Positions 18,792-28,735 of a DNA stretch of 64,000 nt are shown here, in pieces. This DNA comes from Leishmania mexicana MHOM/GT/2001/U1103. Lineage: Eukaryota; Euglenozoa; Kinetoplastea; Trypanosomatida; Trypanosomatidae. A program made the position numbers and the translations under genes. Where the stretch lies: contig NC_018305.1 of assembly GCF_000234665.1 (NCBI RefSeq), positions 168,121 to 232,120 of the forward strand, in the 5' to 3' direction. The number at the start of each line of letters is the position of its first letter. Position 1 is the first letter of the stretch. The notes beneath the pieces were generated by a model that saw nothing but the letters and a program-made list of their open reading frames with translations, did not search any database and was not told where the DNA came from.

Positions 18792-21700
18792 ATGAGCAGC
18801 GACCGGGTCGAGGCGAGGGAGCGAGAGGTGAGGCGCGTAAAGGATGGCGACGTGACAGATCGCACCAGCGGCGGCGGCGGTGTGGTGGCGCCATGGCTGG
18901 AGGATCACGGGCTCTGGTCCTCGTCGTCCTCCCTCTCCCAGATGACGCCGACCCGACCGTCGCGGATATCGTTGCTGGCCACACCCGCGCCTGTGCCCCT
19001 CGACGCGCAGAGGCACGTGTGCTACGCTGGAGCCGCGGCAACAGCACCTGCAACCGTCGTGGGCAACGCTGAGGAAGTGACCGAAGCGCGAGGCTCGTGC
19101 GCCGCACTCCAAGATAGCGGAGAGGGCACACGTGACTTTGACTCACCAGTGGCAGCGCGCCAGCGGCAGCAGCTGGCATTGAACGCTGAGGAGGCGTGGA
19201 GGTGGTGTGCCTCTCGCCCTGCCTCGTCGGCGTCGTCATCCTCGTCATCGCCTGCGCAGGAAGAAGCGCATCCAGGCCGCGTCGTCTACGAGGATGGGCG
19301 AGGCGGTGGTGAGGAGGCAGCCGACGGAAGTTCCGAGTTGCGCCACGCCGGCGCAGACGGAGCGTCAGATGACGCAGAGCCGTCGTCGCCTACGGCGCTC
19401 CACCGGCCGTCGCCACCGCAGCAGCACCAGCCAGAGGTGTCACCTCTACTGCCGTCGCTGACGCCGGTGGCGACGTCGTGCGCGCAGCAGGCGAAGCCGC
19501 CGTCCACTGCCGCGTCACCAGGCCTGGAGAGCGACACACCGCCACCGCAAGTGGTCAGCCAAGGAGAAGGCACAGATCCAGCCAAGCGGCTGTGCACCGC
19601 CGTCGCTGCTGCCTCTGGAAGAGCGACCCCGGTCGCATCTTCGCCTTCGCCGTCGCCGGGGATGTGGGTGCCCTGCGCGCACAGCGACCCGCCGGCGCGG
19701 TACCGCGACATCCCCGGGTACTACTGCACCTACTGCTCCTACACTGTTTGCGTGGACTGCTTCCCTCTCACAAAGTTGCGGGAGCAGTCGCGTGTCACGA
19801 AAACCGCCGCGCCGTCCCCCGCCCCCTCGCCGGCTGCATCCGCGTCATCTGTGGCGGGAGAGATGGACTGGCTGGATGCCGTGATCGCCTCCCCTATGAC
19901 CGCCGTGCGCAGTGGTGGGGCTGTGAACGGCGCGCACCAGGTCCATGCCACCGCCGCCGCCTACGCAGGGGAGAGCGCTGGGGGCGGCGACAGTCACACG
20001 TCTCGGCAACGGCACCTGAAGGAGGATACCTCGTTCTGTGGCGCACCGCTGACCGCGACATCATCGACGGTGGCGACGCCCCTCCGCTGTCACCTCTGCC
20101 GGCGCGGCGACCTCGTGCGTGAAGAGGCGCTCCTGCATGAGTGGTGCTGTGAGGGCCCGGCGCCGGCGGCGCGGCGGCACAGCGGCGGCAGTCTCGTCTA
20201 CGACACAGCGAATCTGCACAAGTACCACTTCATGCGGGCACAGCGAGAGAAGCGGCGGTCATCGACGGAGCCGCTGCTCGCTCAAGTCCTCGCAGTCTTC
20301 CCAGCCACGTTGGGCGGGGCGGACGCCCGCGCAGACGGGTCGGCCCCACGCGTCACGCAGAGCCCCCTGAAAAACTGCCGCCGCCGCCACGGCGATGCGT
20401 CGAGCGGCAAGAGCGCCGTTCGCGGGCGGGACCCGCTGCCGTCCGCGTCGTCCGTGCATGGGCGGCGGCTGACGCTGTCACGGCTTGATGCAGGAGCCAA
20501 CGCAGCCGCCAGTCTGCGCGATGGTGCAGCGCTGCCGCGCCTCGACCGCTGCGAGGAGGGCGGCAGCTACATCTTCTCTGTATGGAATCCGCGGATGGAG
20601 GTGCAGCTCGTGTGGTGCGCCGTGAATCGCGAGGCTCGTGAAGGTGCACCCGCCTTTCACCATCACCACGACCAGCACAGCAGCGCGGGCCACCGTGGCC
20701 GTGGCGTGCTGCCGCCCTCGGCCTCCGTCACGCCGCTCTTTAGGTGGCGCTGCCCACCCTCCTTGCCGGGGCTCCCGGCGCGGCCGTTCCGCGTGACGGT
20801 GCCCTACGGCCTGTACGCCTTCGCCAAGACGCACGCGCTGGCGCTGTACGAGGCGAGCGACATCTTCAGAAAGGCCACCACGCAACTCACTGCCGCAGCG
20901 GGTGGCGGCGATGGCGTACACCACGCGCAGCTGCACGCCCGGCAGCTGTCGTCCGTGAAGGTGGTGCCGGCAGCCACGCTGCGTGCGCTGCTTGTCGTAC
21001 ACGTGATGCACCACGTCGCCACGACCCCAGTACCGCTGCGCCTGGGGCGTGCGCTGCGACCATCGCTGCCGGACCCTGCATTACAGCACCAGCACCTGAA
21101 GGAGCAGCGCCCGATGCAGCAGGCCTCTTCTCCAAACGTAGCACACGGCGCCACGATGCCACCGTCGGCGTCGCGCAAGCGGGCTCGGGTGGATGGAGAT
21201 GGCGTGGAAGGGGGCGCGGAGGCCTCGGCTCTGCCGCCCACCGCTGACCTGCAGTGGCCCCATGGTCTTGCCTCGCCGGAGCTGGCACTCTGCGTGGATC
21301 ACCTGCTGCACGGCCGCTCCGTCGCGGTGTACGGCATCGGCTCGAAGTATTACTTTCTTCACCACGTGGCGCAGAGCGCGGAGCTGAAGCACTTTCATAT
21401 TGTCACGGTGGACGCTAGCCTCGGTCGCGGCGACGGTGACGTCGACAACGGCGATCCGCACGGCGGTGGTCAGCGTGGGCGGCGCTCCGGTGGTGGCAGC
21501 GGCACGAGCGCATCGGGTGGCGTTGCCGCCGCCCTTTCTGTTCTGCGTCAGCTGATCATCCTTGGCAGCACGCTCGTGAGGCGCGCTCACTCCACCGCGC
21601 GCAAGACGGAGCTGCAGCTGCGGGGGCGCGACGCCATGCCGCCGCGGCGGCCAGCGCGCCAGCAGGATGCGCATGAACGTGAGCCGGAGAGGCCTGGTGC

Positions 21701-23309
21701 TGCCGCTGAAGCGGATGCGTATCCTGCAGCACGGGCGGCACTCGCCGGGGAAGAAGCCCGCTCGCCAGCCGTGGCGCGTGACGTCACGTCCGCCATGCAG
21801 TGCGCGGTGACCGCGTCACGGACAGCGATCACGCCTGTGGATGTGGTGGACGTTGACGACGCCTGGAGCAGCAGCGACGACCAGTGTAATGAGGAGCTTG
21901 TCGCTTCGGGCAAGTCGCGCGACCCGCTCCGTAGCGCTGAACGCGTCGCTGTCATGCCGACTCGTGACACCGTGCACGAGGTGGGGCGGTCCCCGGCGGC
22001 GAGGTCGACGCTGGCAACAGTACCAGCAACGACGGGGCTGACGAGCACGCCGTCCTCGCAGCGCGGCACGCAGCTTGGCGGTCCGGGTGCGTCATCGTCT
22101 GCGACGCCCTCGCTGCCACTGATGTCTCCTGTGCCCGCCTTCTTCGAAGTGTTGCAGCGCACCGTCACCGGTTCGCTGGAGAACGACGGCGCCGCTGACG
22201 CCGCCCCGACTCGTGGCGCGTGCGTAGAGCTGCCCGAGTGCGCTGGCCATCTCTACTCGCCGAGGCTGCCTCCTCTGCCCGTCACAGCCCCCTCGCATCG
22301 AGGCGGCGTGGCGTCAGAGGTGACGTGGCGGGCCCCGGTCGTGCGCCTTGCTAGCGACGCCGTCCGTCAGCTGGTGCTGAAGTCTGTGCGGCGCGGCCAG
22401 GCGAGCCGCCGCTGTGTGCAGTGGGTGTCCTTGCCATCCACGACGGCGTTGGCCGTGCTAGCCGAGCAGGCACCGTTCACGGCGACGCCAGGGCCAACTG
22501 CGCCTCCTCGTCTACACCTGTCGGATGCCCATCAGCTGCGTCCTGGCTGGTCACCGCCGGTGTTGCTCGTGCTGCACAACGTCGACTTGCTGGACACGGA
22601 GGAAGCGGGCCTCCTCCTGCAGTTATGCGCCGAGTTCGCCCACCCCCGCCCACACCTGCAGCTGCTGGTCTCCTTCGACGACCCGCGATGGCCTCTGACG
22701 CCGCTGGCCGGCGCCCTCACGCAGATGGGCGTGTGCGCGGTACAGCTACGCAGTCTCCTGCTGCCGCGCGTGCATGAGATGCAGCACGTGAGCAGCCTAC
22801 GCCTTCTCACGGACTCGGAGGCCATGGCAGCCGGCGGTGCGGGTTCGCTGGGATTGAAGGCGATGGGGCATGGCGCGTCGAGAGCTACTGGCGCTGGCGG
22901 CCTTGCAAGCGCCGGCAGCATCAGCGGTGCTGGTGGCGGCTCGCACCTTCTGCATGATACGATGCGTCGCGTGCTTTTCAGCTTGCCGCCAGCCTTCAGC
23001 GGCCTCCTGCGCATCCTCATCGACCTGCAGGAGGAGGTGGGCGAGGGCCAGAGAGTATCCGTGTTCGTCGCGAAGGACAGGTTCGAGCAGCATGGCATCA
23101 TGGTGTCCCAGGGACGGCTGAAGGCGCTGCTGCAGGAGCTCACGTCGAACCGGATCGCGCAGTACGACATGGCCGAGCACGCGCTGACGGTGCTGCAGCC
23201 TCGAAAGCTGAGCAAGGTGCTGGAAGAGGTTGCGGCGCAGCGAGATGGCGCCGCTGCCGCTGCAGCTGCGACGGTATCTTCCGGGCCATCCGCCTTTCGC
23301 GCCAGCTGA
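18792..23309 (+). CDS. divergent ORC2-like origin recognition protein with N-terminal Cys clusters
   Basis: A 1505-residue protein. Three blocks match ORC2. The first is YGIGSK at residues 847-852 (family consensus YGxGSK, followed by a hydrophobic helix, YFLHHVAQ). The second is LVLHNVD at 1259-1265, then LLQLCAEFAHPRPHLQLLVSFDDPRWPL, equivalent to the ORC2 HNID...LA...P.IhliaSvDh..aPL block. The third is a C-terminal winged-helix-like region (LPPAFSGLLRILIDLQ then GRLKALLQELTSNRIAQYD). ORC2 is a core subunit of the complex that marks replication origins and loads MCM. The first ~800 residues are unusual: cysteine clusters at about 293-330 (C..CxxC...CxxC spacing) and 432-455 (CxxC...CC), separated by Ser/Pro-rich sequence, plus a long low-complexity insert (about 900-1115) between the ATPase-like blocks. 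No canonical Walker A Lys is present, as expected for ORC2. The codon at 18789 is GTG, so 18792 is the start. Confidence 0.72.
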   Translation: MSSDRVEAREREVRRVKDGDVTDRTSGGGGVVAPWLEDHGLWSSSSSLSQMTPTRPSRISLLATPAPVPLDAQRHVCYAGAAATAPATVVGNAEEVTEARGSCAALQDSGEGTRDFDSPVAARQRQQLALNAEEAWRWCASRPASSASSSSSSPAQEEAHPGRVVYEDGRGGGEEAADGSSELRHAGADGASDDAEPSSPTALHRPSPPQQHQPEVSPLLPSLTPVATSCAQQAKPPSTAASPGLESDTPPPQVVSQGEGTDPAKRLCTAVAAASGRATPVASSPSPSPGMWVPCAHSDPPARYRDIPGYYCTYCSYTVCVDCFPLTKLREQSRVTKTAAPSPAPSPAASASSVAGEMDWLDAVIASPMTAVRSGGAVNGAHQVHATAAAYAGESAGGGDSHTSRQRHLKEDTSFCGAPLTATSSTVATPLRCHLCRRGDLVREEALLHEWCCEGPAPAARRHSGGSLVYDTANLHKYHFMRAQREKRRSSTEPLLAQVLAVFPATLGGADARADGSAPRVTQSPLKNCRRRHGDASSGKSAVRGRDPLPSASSVHGRRLTLSRLDAGANAAASLRDGAALPRLDRCEEGGSYIFSVWNPRMEVQLVWCAVNREAREGAPAFHHHHDQHSSAGHRGRGVLPPSASVTPLFRWRCPPSLPGLPARPFRVTVPYGLYAFAKTHALALYEASDIFRKATTQLTAAAGGGDGVHHAQLHARQLSSVKVVPAATLRALLVVHVMHHVATTPVPLRLGRALRPSLPDPALQHQHLKEQRPMQQASSPNVAHGATMPPSASRKRARVDGDGVEGGAEASALPPTADLQWPHGLASPELALCVDHLLHGRSVAVYGIGSKYYFLHHVAQSAELKHFHIVTVDASLGRGDGDVDNGDPHGGGQRGRRSGGGSGTSASGGVAAALSVLRQLIILGSTLVRRAHSTARKTELQLRGRDAMPPRRPARQQDAHEREPERPGAAAEADAYPAARAALAGEEARSPAVARDVTSAMQCAVTASRTAITPVDVVDVDDAWSSSDDQCNEELVASGKSRDPLRSAERVAVMPTRDTVHEVGRSPAARSTLATVPATTGLTSTPSSQRGTQLGGPGASSSATPSLPLMSPVPAFFEVLQRTVTGSLENDGAADAAPTRGACVELPECAGHLYSPRLPPLPVTAPSHRGGVASEVTWRAPVVRLASDAVRQLVLKSVRRGQASRRCVQWVSLPSTTALAVLAEQAPFTATPGPTAPPRLHLSDAHQLRPGWSPPVLLVLHNVDLLDTEEAGLLLQLCAEFAHPRPHLQLLVSFDDPRWPLTPLAGALTQMGVCAVQLRSLLLPRVHEMQHVSSLRLLTDSEAMAAGGAGSLGLKAMGHGASRATGAGGLASAGSISGAGGGSHLLHDTMRRVLFSLPPAFSGLLRILIDLQEEVGEGQRVSVFVAKDRFEQHGIMVSQGRLKALLQELTSNRIAQYDMAEHALTVLQPRKLSKVLEEVAAQRDGAAAAAAATVSSGPSAFRAS

Positions 23310-24353
23310 CGTGGATGGCAGGGGACGGTGTGATCCGAGCGAGTGGATGTGTGCGCACACGAACGCCGGCCACCGCCACTGAGGGGGCGCACGCACGCTT
23401 CGAACCTAAAGCAGCGTCAGGGAATATTCATATATATATATATATGGACACAGAGGGAGGGGAGAGAGACGTATATTGCAAGAAGGTCGTCGCATGGGAT
23501 GATCATCATCATCGCGATGGGGGGTGGGGGTGGGGACTCTCCCTTCGCCTCCTCTCCTCCCCTCCCCCTGCCCCATCTGCAGCAGCCCTCGCACGCCAAC
23601 GGGGGACCGCATCGGAGGGGGTGGAGCATGCATTTCGTTCCCGGCGCGTAACGGCAGTACGCGAGGGAGCAGGAGAGGCAGGCGACGACGTCACCATCGC
23701 ACGCGGACTCGACACCCCCCCCCTCCCTTCGCTGCACAACGTCCTTTCCCTTCTCATGGCCCATCGCTCTTCGGGCTATGCCCTCCACCCACCCACCTTT
23801 CACATCCGTGTGCCCTCACAGCGGCTGCACGTCTGCTCCTCTCTGCGTGTGTGACGCTGGTGGTAGATGATGCGACCTTTTGGGCGCGCGGGCGCGGGCG
23901 CGGGTGGCCGGGGGAAAGGCACCTCCAGCCACCCTCGCTGATCACCCGCCTCCGCTCCCTCCCCCCCCTTCAAGCTTCACGTCGTTGTCCTGACCGCCAC
24001 CACGACGAATCCCTTCCTTGCATGCGCTGGGCCCACGCGCAGATGTCCTCGGCAACGCCATCTCTCGCCTCTTCCCTCCTCCCACCCCTTCTCCTCCACG
24101 CACCCCCCCCCACGACTCCGCCACACACACACACACACACAACGCTCATCAGCTTGCTCTTGTCGCGCATTCCACTCCCTCTCTCCCTTCGCTTGCCTCT
24201 CGTCCGCGGTCCCCCGTGTTTCGCCTGCCGCTCCTCTCTCCGCCCGTGTCTGAGTTTGTGTGTGTGTGTGTGTGTCAGCATCACTGTGGCGTGCACCTGC
24301 AACTACCCACCGCCTCTCGCTCGCGCGCGCGCGCTCTGGGTGTGCCCACGAAG
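23310..24353. other. intergenic spacer
   Basis: No gene supported. It includes (TA)n at 23430-23445, (CA)n near 24122-24141, (GT)n near 24258-24275 and pyrimidine-rich DNA from about 24050 to 24250. Confidence 0.55.
24168..24254 (+). promoter_or_regulatory. putative trans-splice region
   Basis: Dense pyrimidine tracts ending with an AG at 24253-24254, about 100 bases before the ATG at 24354. Candidate spliced-leader acceptor. Confidence 0.4.
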
Positions 24354-25220
24354 ATGCCTGGCGTGGACCTCCTCGATGCCTTCGCCGAGCTTGTGGTGCG
24401 GGTTGTCTTCAACCTGCCGCACACGGAACCGGAGAAGACGTCGAGCAGCGACGAAGACGCGCCCTACGGCTCGAACAGCAGCGCCACGCAGATCTTCTCT
24501 CGCGTGAACTCGCTCGAGGATGAGCAGCAGCTGCAGCTCCTCAGCGAAACGCCGCCGTTGCAGGTTGGTATGACCAACGGCAACTCCGCTATGAGGACCA
24601 CCTCGTGCAGCAACCCCATCAGCCGCGGCAGCAGCTCCGCCTCGCTCGACCTCTACCCCGGTGGCTTCTGGAACGCCATGGCGCGGGTACCGGCGGCCGC
24701 GGTGGTGAACGGCGCTAGGCCATCGCGCCCCAGCAGCGTCGTGTCGCTCGGCACCGTCGACAACCTGTCCACCCCACGCAGCGGCGCCGGCCTGTGGAAC
24801 CGAATCCTCGGCGGCAGCGGCCGCACACAGACCCCGCCGCACACAGACCCGACGACCACAATGTCCAGCTTTGTTCAGCTGACGGATGAGGAGCTTGGCA
24901 TGGCCGCCGCGGCCAGCGGCGGCGGCGGCTACGGCGGCGTAGGTGCAGCGCATAGCCCCGGTGGCGGCAGCGGTATGTGGGGCGGCTTCTCTCCCACGCC
25001 CATCACGGCACACTCCTACGCCTCCACGCCGGTCCATGATGCGTGCCAGCTGCCGTCCTCATCCTCGTCCAACTCGCACCAGCAACCGCTGCCGCAGCAG
25101 CAGCAGCAGCTGATGGGCTCTCATAGCCTGCACCTCGGTCGGAGTCCAACACAGAACGGCAGCGGCAACGGCGGCCGTCCCTCGCAGCGCAGCTCCTCTA
25201 GCGAGTTCGACGTACTGTAG
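24354..25220 (+). CDS. hypothetical Ser/Gly/Gln-rich protein
   Basis: A 288-residue protein I do not recognise. It opens with a hydrophobic amphipathic helix (PGVDLLDAFAELVVRVVFNLP) and continues as low-complexity Ser/Gly/Asn/Gln-rich sequence with Ser-Arg motifs (ISRGSSSASLDL, PSSVVSLGTVDN) and a Gln run near residues 245-255. The open frame extends upstream to 24018 through CA-repeat sequence; the ATG at 24354 is where gene-like codon use begins. The N-terminal helix could be a membrane- or partner-binding element, the rest is probably disordered and phosphorylated. No domain family is evident. Confidence 0.65.
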   Translation: MPGVDLLDAFAELVVRVVFNLPHTEPEKTSSSDEDAPYGSNSSATQIFSRVNSLEDEQQLQLLSETPPLQVGMTNGNSAMRTTSCSNPISRGSSSASLDLYPGGFWNAMARVPAAAVVNGARPSRPSSVVSLGTVDNLSTPRSGAGLWNRILGGSGRTQTPPHTDPTTTMSSFVQLTDEELGMAAAASGGGGYGGVGAAHSPGGGSGMWGGFSPTPITAHSYASTPVHDACQLPSSSSSNSHQQPLPQQQQQLMGSHSLHLGRSPTQNGSGNGGRPSQRSSSSEFDVL

Positions 25221-25757
25221 CCACGGTAGCGGCGAATGATGGACCTCCACCCCCTCCCCCGCCAACGCTTTATGGCGTGTGCCTCGGTTTTCTGCATGGA
25301 CGCGTGCTGTGCGTCCGCCCGGCTGTACTGCTGCACGCACGCACACACCCGCCCCCACATACGTAAGCGGAGCGACACATGCAGGGGTGTGAGGGAGGGA
25401 GCTGAGGAGGGAGAAGAGGGGGTGACTCGACAGCTCTTCGTGGCGGTGAATGGTGAGTGTATGCGCTGCTGCGGTCGTCGCCATCTTTTCCCCATATCCT
25501 TTGTCCATCGATTCTGGATCGCTCCTCCTACGACGGCACCCGCGCCCGCCGTTGTCGTTGCAACTCCCACCCTACCCCTTATCTCCTGTGTTGTCCGGCT
25601 TCCCCTCCCCTCCTCCCCAAGCCTTCAACTGCCTTGGCACGACGAGACCGCTGTCAAGGTAGGAGGGGGGAGGGGGGCAGCGGCATCCCATAATCCGAGC
25701 ACCCGTCAGCAGCCGCGAGCACCCACCCACCCAACCCCCACCGCCAGCATCATTGGT

Positions 25758-26265
25758 GCATCTCTCTGTCTGTTTGTGTGTGTGTGTGTGTGGAGGGGAA
25801 GGGAGGCGATGTGTGCACACGCGTGCACCCACACATTCGGTTGCTGGCGTAGGGCAGAGAGACGACGGCACGCAGGTGGGGGTGGGGGGAGCTCGTCGTC
25901 AGCGTGTCCAAGACACGCCTTCGGCTTACCCAACAACGCACGTGTTCGCCTGTCTGGCTGTCGCTGGCGTCTCTGTGGAGGATTACGGAAACGGGTCAAC
26001 ACACACAGACAGAGACAGCGAGATGCACCAGAGACCCGGTCGATGGTGACGGCGATGCGCCGACTCGCCTCACGGCCCCCCGTGCAACTCCCCCGCATAC
26101 GCTCCTCCCCCCCCCCCTCCCTCCCTCCCTCTCACCACACACGCACACGCGGGGGTTGCAACGATGCTCCGAGTCCACCTCCACCACTGCTACTGCTGCT
26201 GCTTCTGCTTCTCCACGCACAAGGCGGGCTCGGCGAGCGCGTGCATGCATGGTCCTCTTCCGCCC
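25758..26265. mobile_element. SIDER-like retroposon copy A, internally inverted
   Basis: Shares several blocks with the copies at about 34.6-34.9 kb and 38.0-38.5 kb: the GAGCTCGTCGTCAGCGTGTC block (reverse in B and here), the CATTCGGTTGCTGG block, the ATGCACCAGAG block, a GTCGATGGTGACGGCGATGC block and a late CACGCACAAGGCGG block. Here the first part (25758-25960) runs in the opposite orientation to the second (26010-26265). Family assignment to the Leishmania SIDER retroposons is from the dispersed, intergenic, degenerate nature of the copies and is not confirmed by a database match. Confidence 0.6.
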
Positions 26266-26784
26266 TCCCCCCCCCTCGGTCCCTCTGCGGTAGATGACCC
26301 ATCACCCACCTCTTGTCGTTTGGGCCCCTTGCTAAGTGTCTGTTACCTGTGCTCGCCATGCGTGCCTTCTCCTCTATGTGCCCGTGTGCGACGATGATGC
26401 TGATGATGGCCACGACGTGTGTCGGGCTCACCTATAGATATCTCTGCCTGCCTGCCTGCCTGTGTGTACTCCAGCCATCTCGCCTCTTCCTGTTGTGGTC
26501 AAAGTTGGCTCCTCCCCCCCCCCCCGTCTCGCCCTCCTTCGTGGGTGTGCCGCGTACGGTGAGGCGCGCGATGTCGATGCCGTGGATAGAGATGACGGCG
26601 ATCCTCTGTGGTGGTGCCGCCGTGTGCGCGCGCGTGTGTGTGTGTGTCTTGTCGTTTCGCTTTTGGGGGGCGGCCAGTCGAGCAGCGATGAAGGTGCTTT
26701 CTGCCTCTCCGCGTGTCGCGTGGTTGTGTGGGCCATCCGCGCGCGAACGCCCGGCATCCACAGCACGTGCGGGCCCTGTGCGTG

Positions 26785-26806
26785 CACACACACACACACA
26801 CACACA
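26785..26806. repeat. (CA)n microsatellite
   Basis: About 10-11 CA units. Confidence 0.9.
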
Positions 26807-27181
26807 GACAGACGACCACGGGCCCATCTACTCGGACGACAGTGCACGATCATGCCGTGCATGCGCATGCCACGTCTCCCTTCGGCTTTCCTCGCTGCTC
26901 CATGGTATACCTCTCACTCACTCACTCTCTCTCGTGCATCCCCCATCCCACCACCACCATCATCAGCGCCATCATCTGTCTGGCTCTCTCGCTCCCTCAA
27001 CACGTTGACGCGGGTGTGCCCCACCCCTCTCCCCTCCCCCATGCACGTCTGCTGTTCCGGCCCTGAAGTCCGCCCCTCACTGGAGCATGCACGCCCTGCA
27101 CCGACTTTGCACCAGCGAGGAAGACGAAAGACGGTCGAGGACCAGGCGGGGCGAGGGGGGTGGTAAGGCTTGCTCGACAGG

Positions 27182-27556
27182 ATGACGCCGACGGCGCACC
27201 ACCACCACCACTGCGGGGCGCGAAGCGGCGTCAGCCCGGGGCTTCTCGGAGGCGTCTCTGTCGCCGTCCCCGCGTCTGCGCGACTGCAGCAACCACCGTC
27301 CTCGACGTTTCACCAGCGGGATCTGCACGTGTACGTCGGCACCCGCCTGCACGCCACCCCGAACGGCGGTCCTCGCCATCCCGCTGGGTCTCACCACCCT
27401 TGCGTCCGTCTTGCTCGGCCTTCGGCCAGCCTGGCGCTGGCACTCGTCGGCGCACTGGTCATAATGGTCCCCCCTCGCCGCCACAGCAGATGGCGGATGT
27501 GGGAGCGAGGCGGGCTGGAGGGAGGGAGGGAGGGAGGGGGAGTTGTGGCTCTGTGA
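27182..27556 (+). CDS. possible 124-residue small protein
   Basis: An ATG-initiated frame inside the 3.5-kb gap in an island with little simple repeat. Codon third positions are strongly G/C through residues ~15-75 (for example the GATLHVYVGTRLHATPNGG-type region), as in genes here. It has a His run near the N-terminus, a hydrophobic segment (ASLALALVGALVIMV, about residues 84-99) and a Gly/Glu-rich repeat-derived end. No homologue is recognised. GC-rich DNA gives chance open frames easily, and a minus-strand frame overlaps it, so this is only a candidate. Confidence 0.2.
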   Translation: MTPTAHHHHHCGARSGVSPGLLGGVSVAVPASARLQQPPSSTFHQRDLHVYVGTRLHATPNGGPRHPAGSHHPCVRLARPSASLALALVGALVIMVPPRRHSRWRMWERGGLEGGREGGGVVAL

Positions 27557-28735
27557 TGGAGTCCGGCTTCTCCTCCTGCCCCAACCCCAACCCCCAATTC
27601 CTCACCACGCACACGCACCACCCTCTACGTTGCTGCTCGGCTCTTCCTGCGCTGCCATTCCTTTATCTTTGTCGGCCCCGTGCCACTCGTCACCCACCAC
27701 CGCTCTCACGGACCTTCATGCACTGATCACAAGCCCGTTTCAACGCAGACCACCCCCACCCCCCGCGCCCCGCCCCGCCCCGCCCACCCGGCGCGCGCAC
27801 GCACGTCCACGAGCCATCCCCACCACCAGGAGTAACGATGACCATCTCCGCTGTACCCTTGCTCCCCCCCCCCTCCCGCCTCTCACCTGTCCTCCACCGC
27901 TTCCTTCACACTGAGCTGGCTCTCGCTCTGTGTGCTCTCCTGCTGCCGCTGCCACTGGAGCCGCTGCTGCCTAGTGTATTTCCGGCCGGCCGCCCCCCTC
28001 CCCCTCCCCTTCCCCATACACACCCATATACATCTCTCATCCTCTCCTTCCCCTCGTCACCACCACCACCACCACCACCACTGGAGCCGCCGCCGCTCCT
28101 GCCACTGCTGCACCGCCTTTTATCTTGCTGGAGGTTGCGCGTGCTTCGTCTGTTGCGCGCCTCCTTGCCAGGATCGGGTGTCGGCGGCCGCCCGTCGACA
28201 CATCGCGCATCCCTTGCTGCTGTATCATCATCATCATCTTGCTCCTACGCTTGCTTTTTCCCCGATTACACATTGCCTGCGCCTCCGCGCACATGCGAAG
28301 GCGCACGCACGCAACGCTCGCGGGCTCCTCCACGAACAACCGCCGCGCGCGAGACCGGCGAACGGGCGGACGTCTTGTCTGCCTCGCCATCGATTAATTC
28401 GGCCAAGCCCCTTGGTCGAGGGGGGAAAGGGGCGTTGTGTGGGCTCCGCCCCTCTGCCTTTCGCTGTCTCTGTGCGCGCTGTCGTCCTCGGCTGTCGTGA
28501 CGACGAGCCTGTTGACTCCCCACCACCACCCCGTTGTACCGTGTCACCATCACCACCACCGCCACCGCCGCCAAGCGCCACCGCTGCCCCTGCTCCTGTT
28601 GCCGCCGTCGTCGTGGCAGCCTCTCCGGCGGCTGCGTCGGCGCTTAAGCTATGCTTGCCGCCTATCCACCCCGCCCACACATACACACACGGACAAGGAG
28701 GAGAGGAGGCGGCGGCGGCGACGGGCTCATCCGCC

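Larger units (their letters stand above)
25221..28735. other. 3.5-kb gap, longest spacer in the window
   Basis: Mostly simple sequence and C/T-rich DNA. It holds a rearranged SIDER-like element (about 25758-26265), (CA)n at 26785-26806, a CAC/ACC triplet run at about 28058-28082 and a possible short ORF at 27182-27556. No long gene is supported; the frames open across 27932-28735 are low-complexity upstream extension of the next gene. Confidence 0.55.

Noticed and set aside
25236..26297. 353-codon + frame
   Set aside because: Runs through the SIDER-like copy and simple repeats; no conserved-looking segment.
27077..27484. 135-codon minus-strand frame in the 3.5-kb gap
   Set aside because: Shares triplet boundaries with the + strand candidate at 27182 and has weaker G/C bias at its third positions; all other genes are on the + strand.
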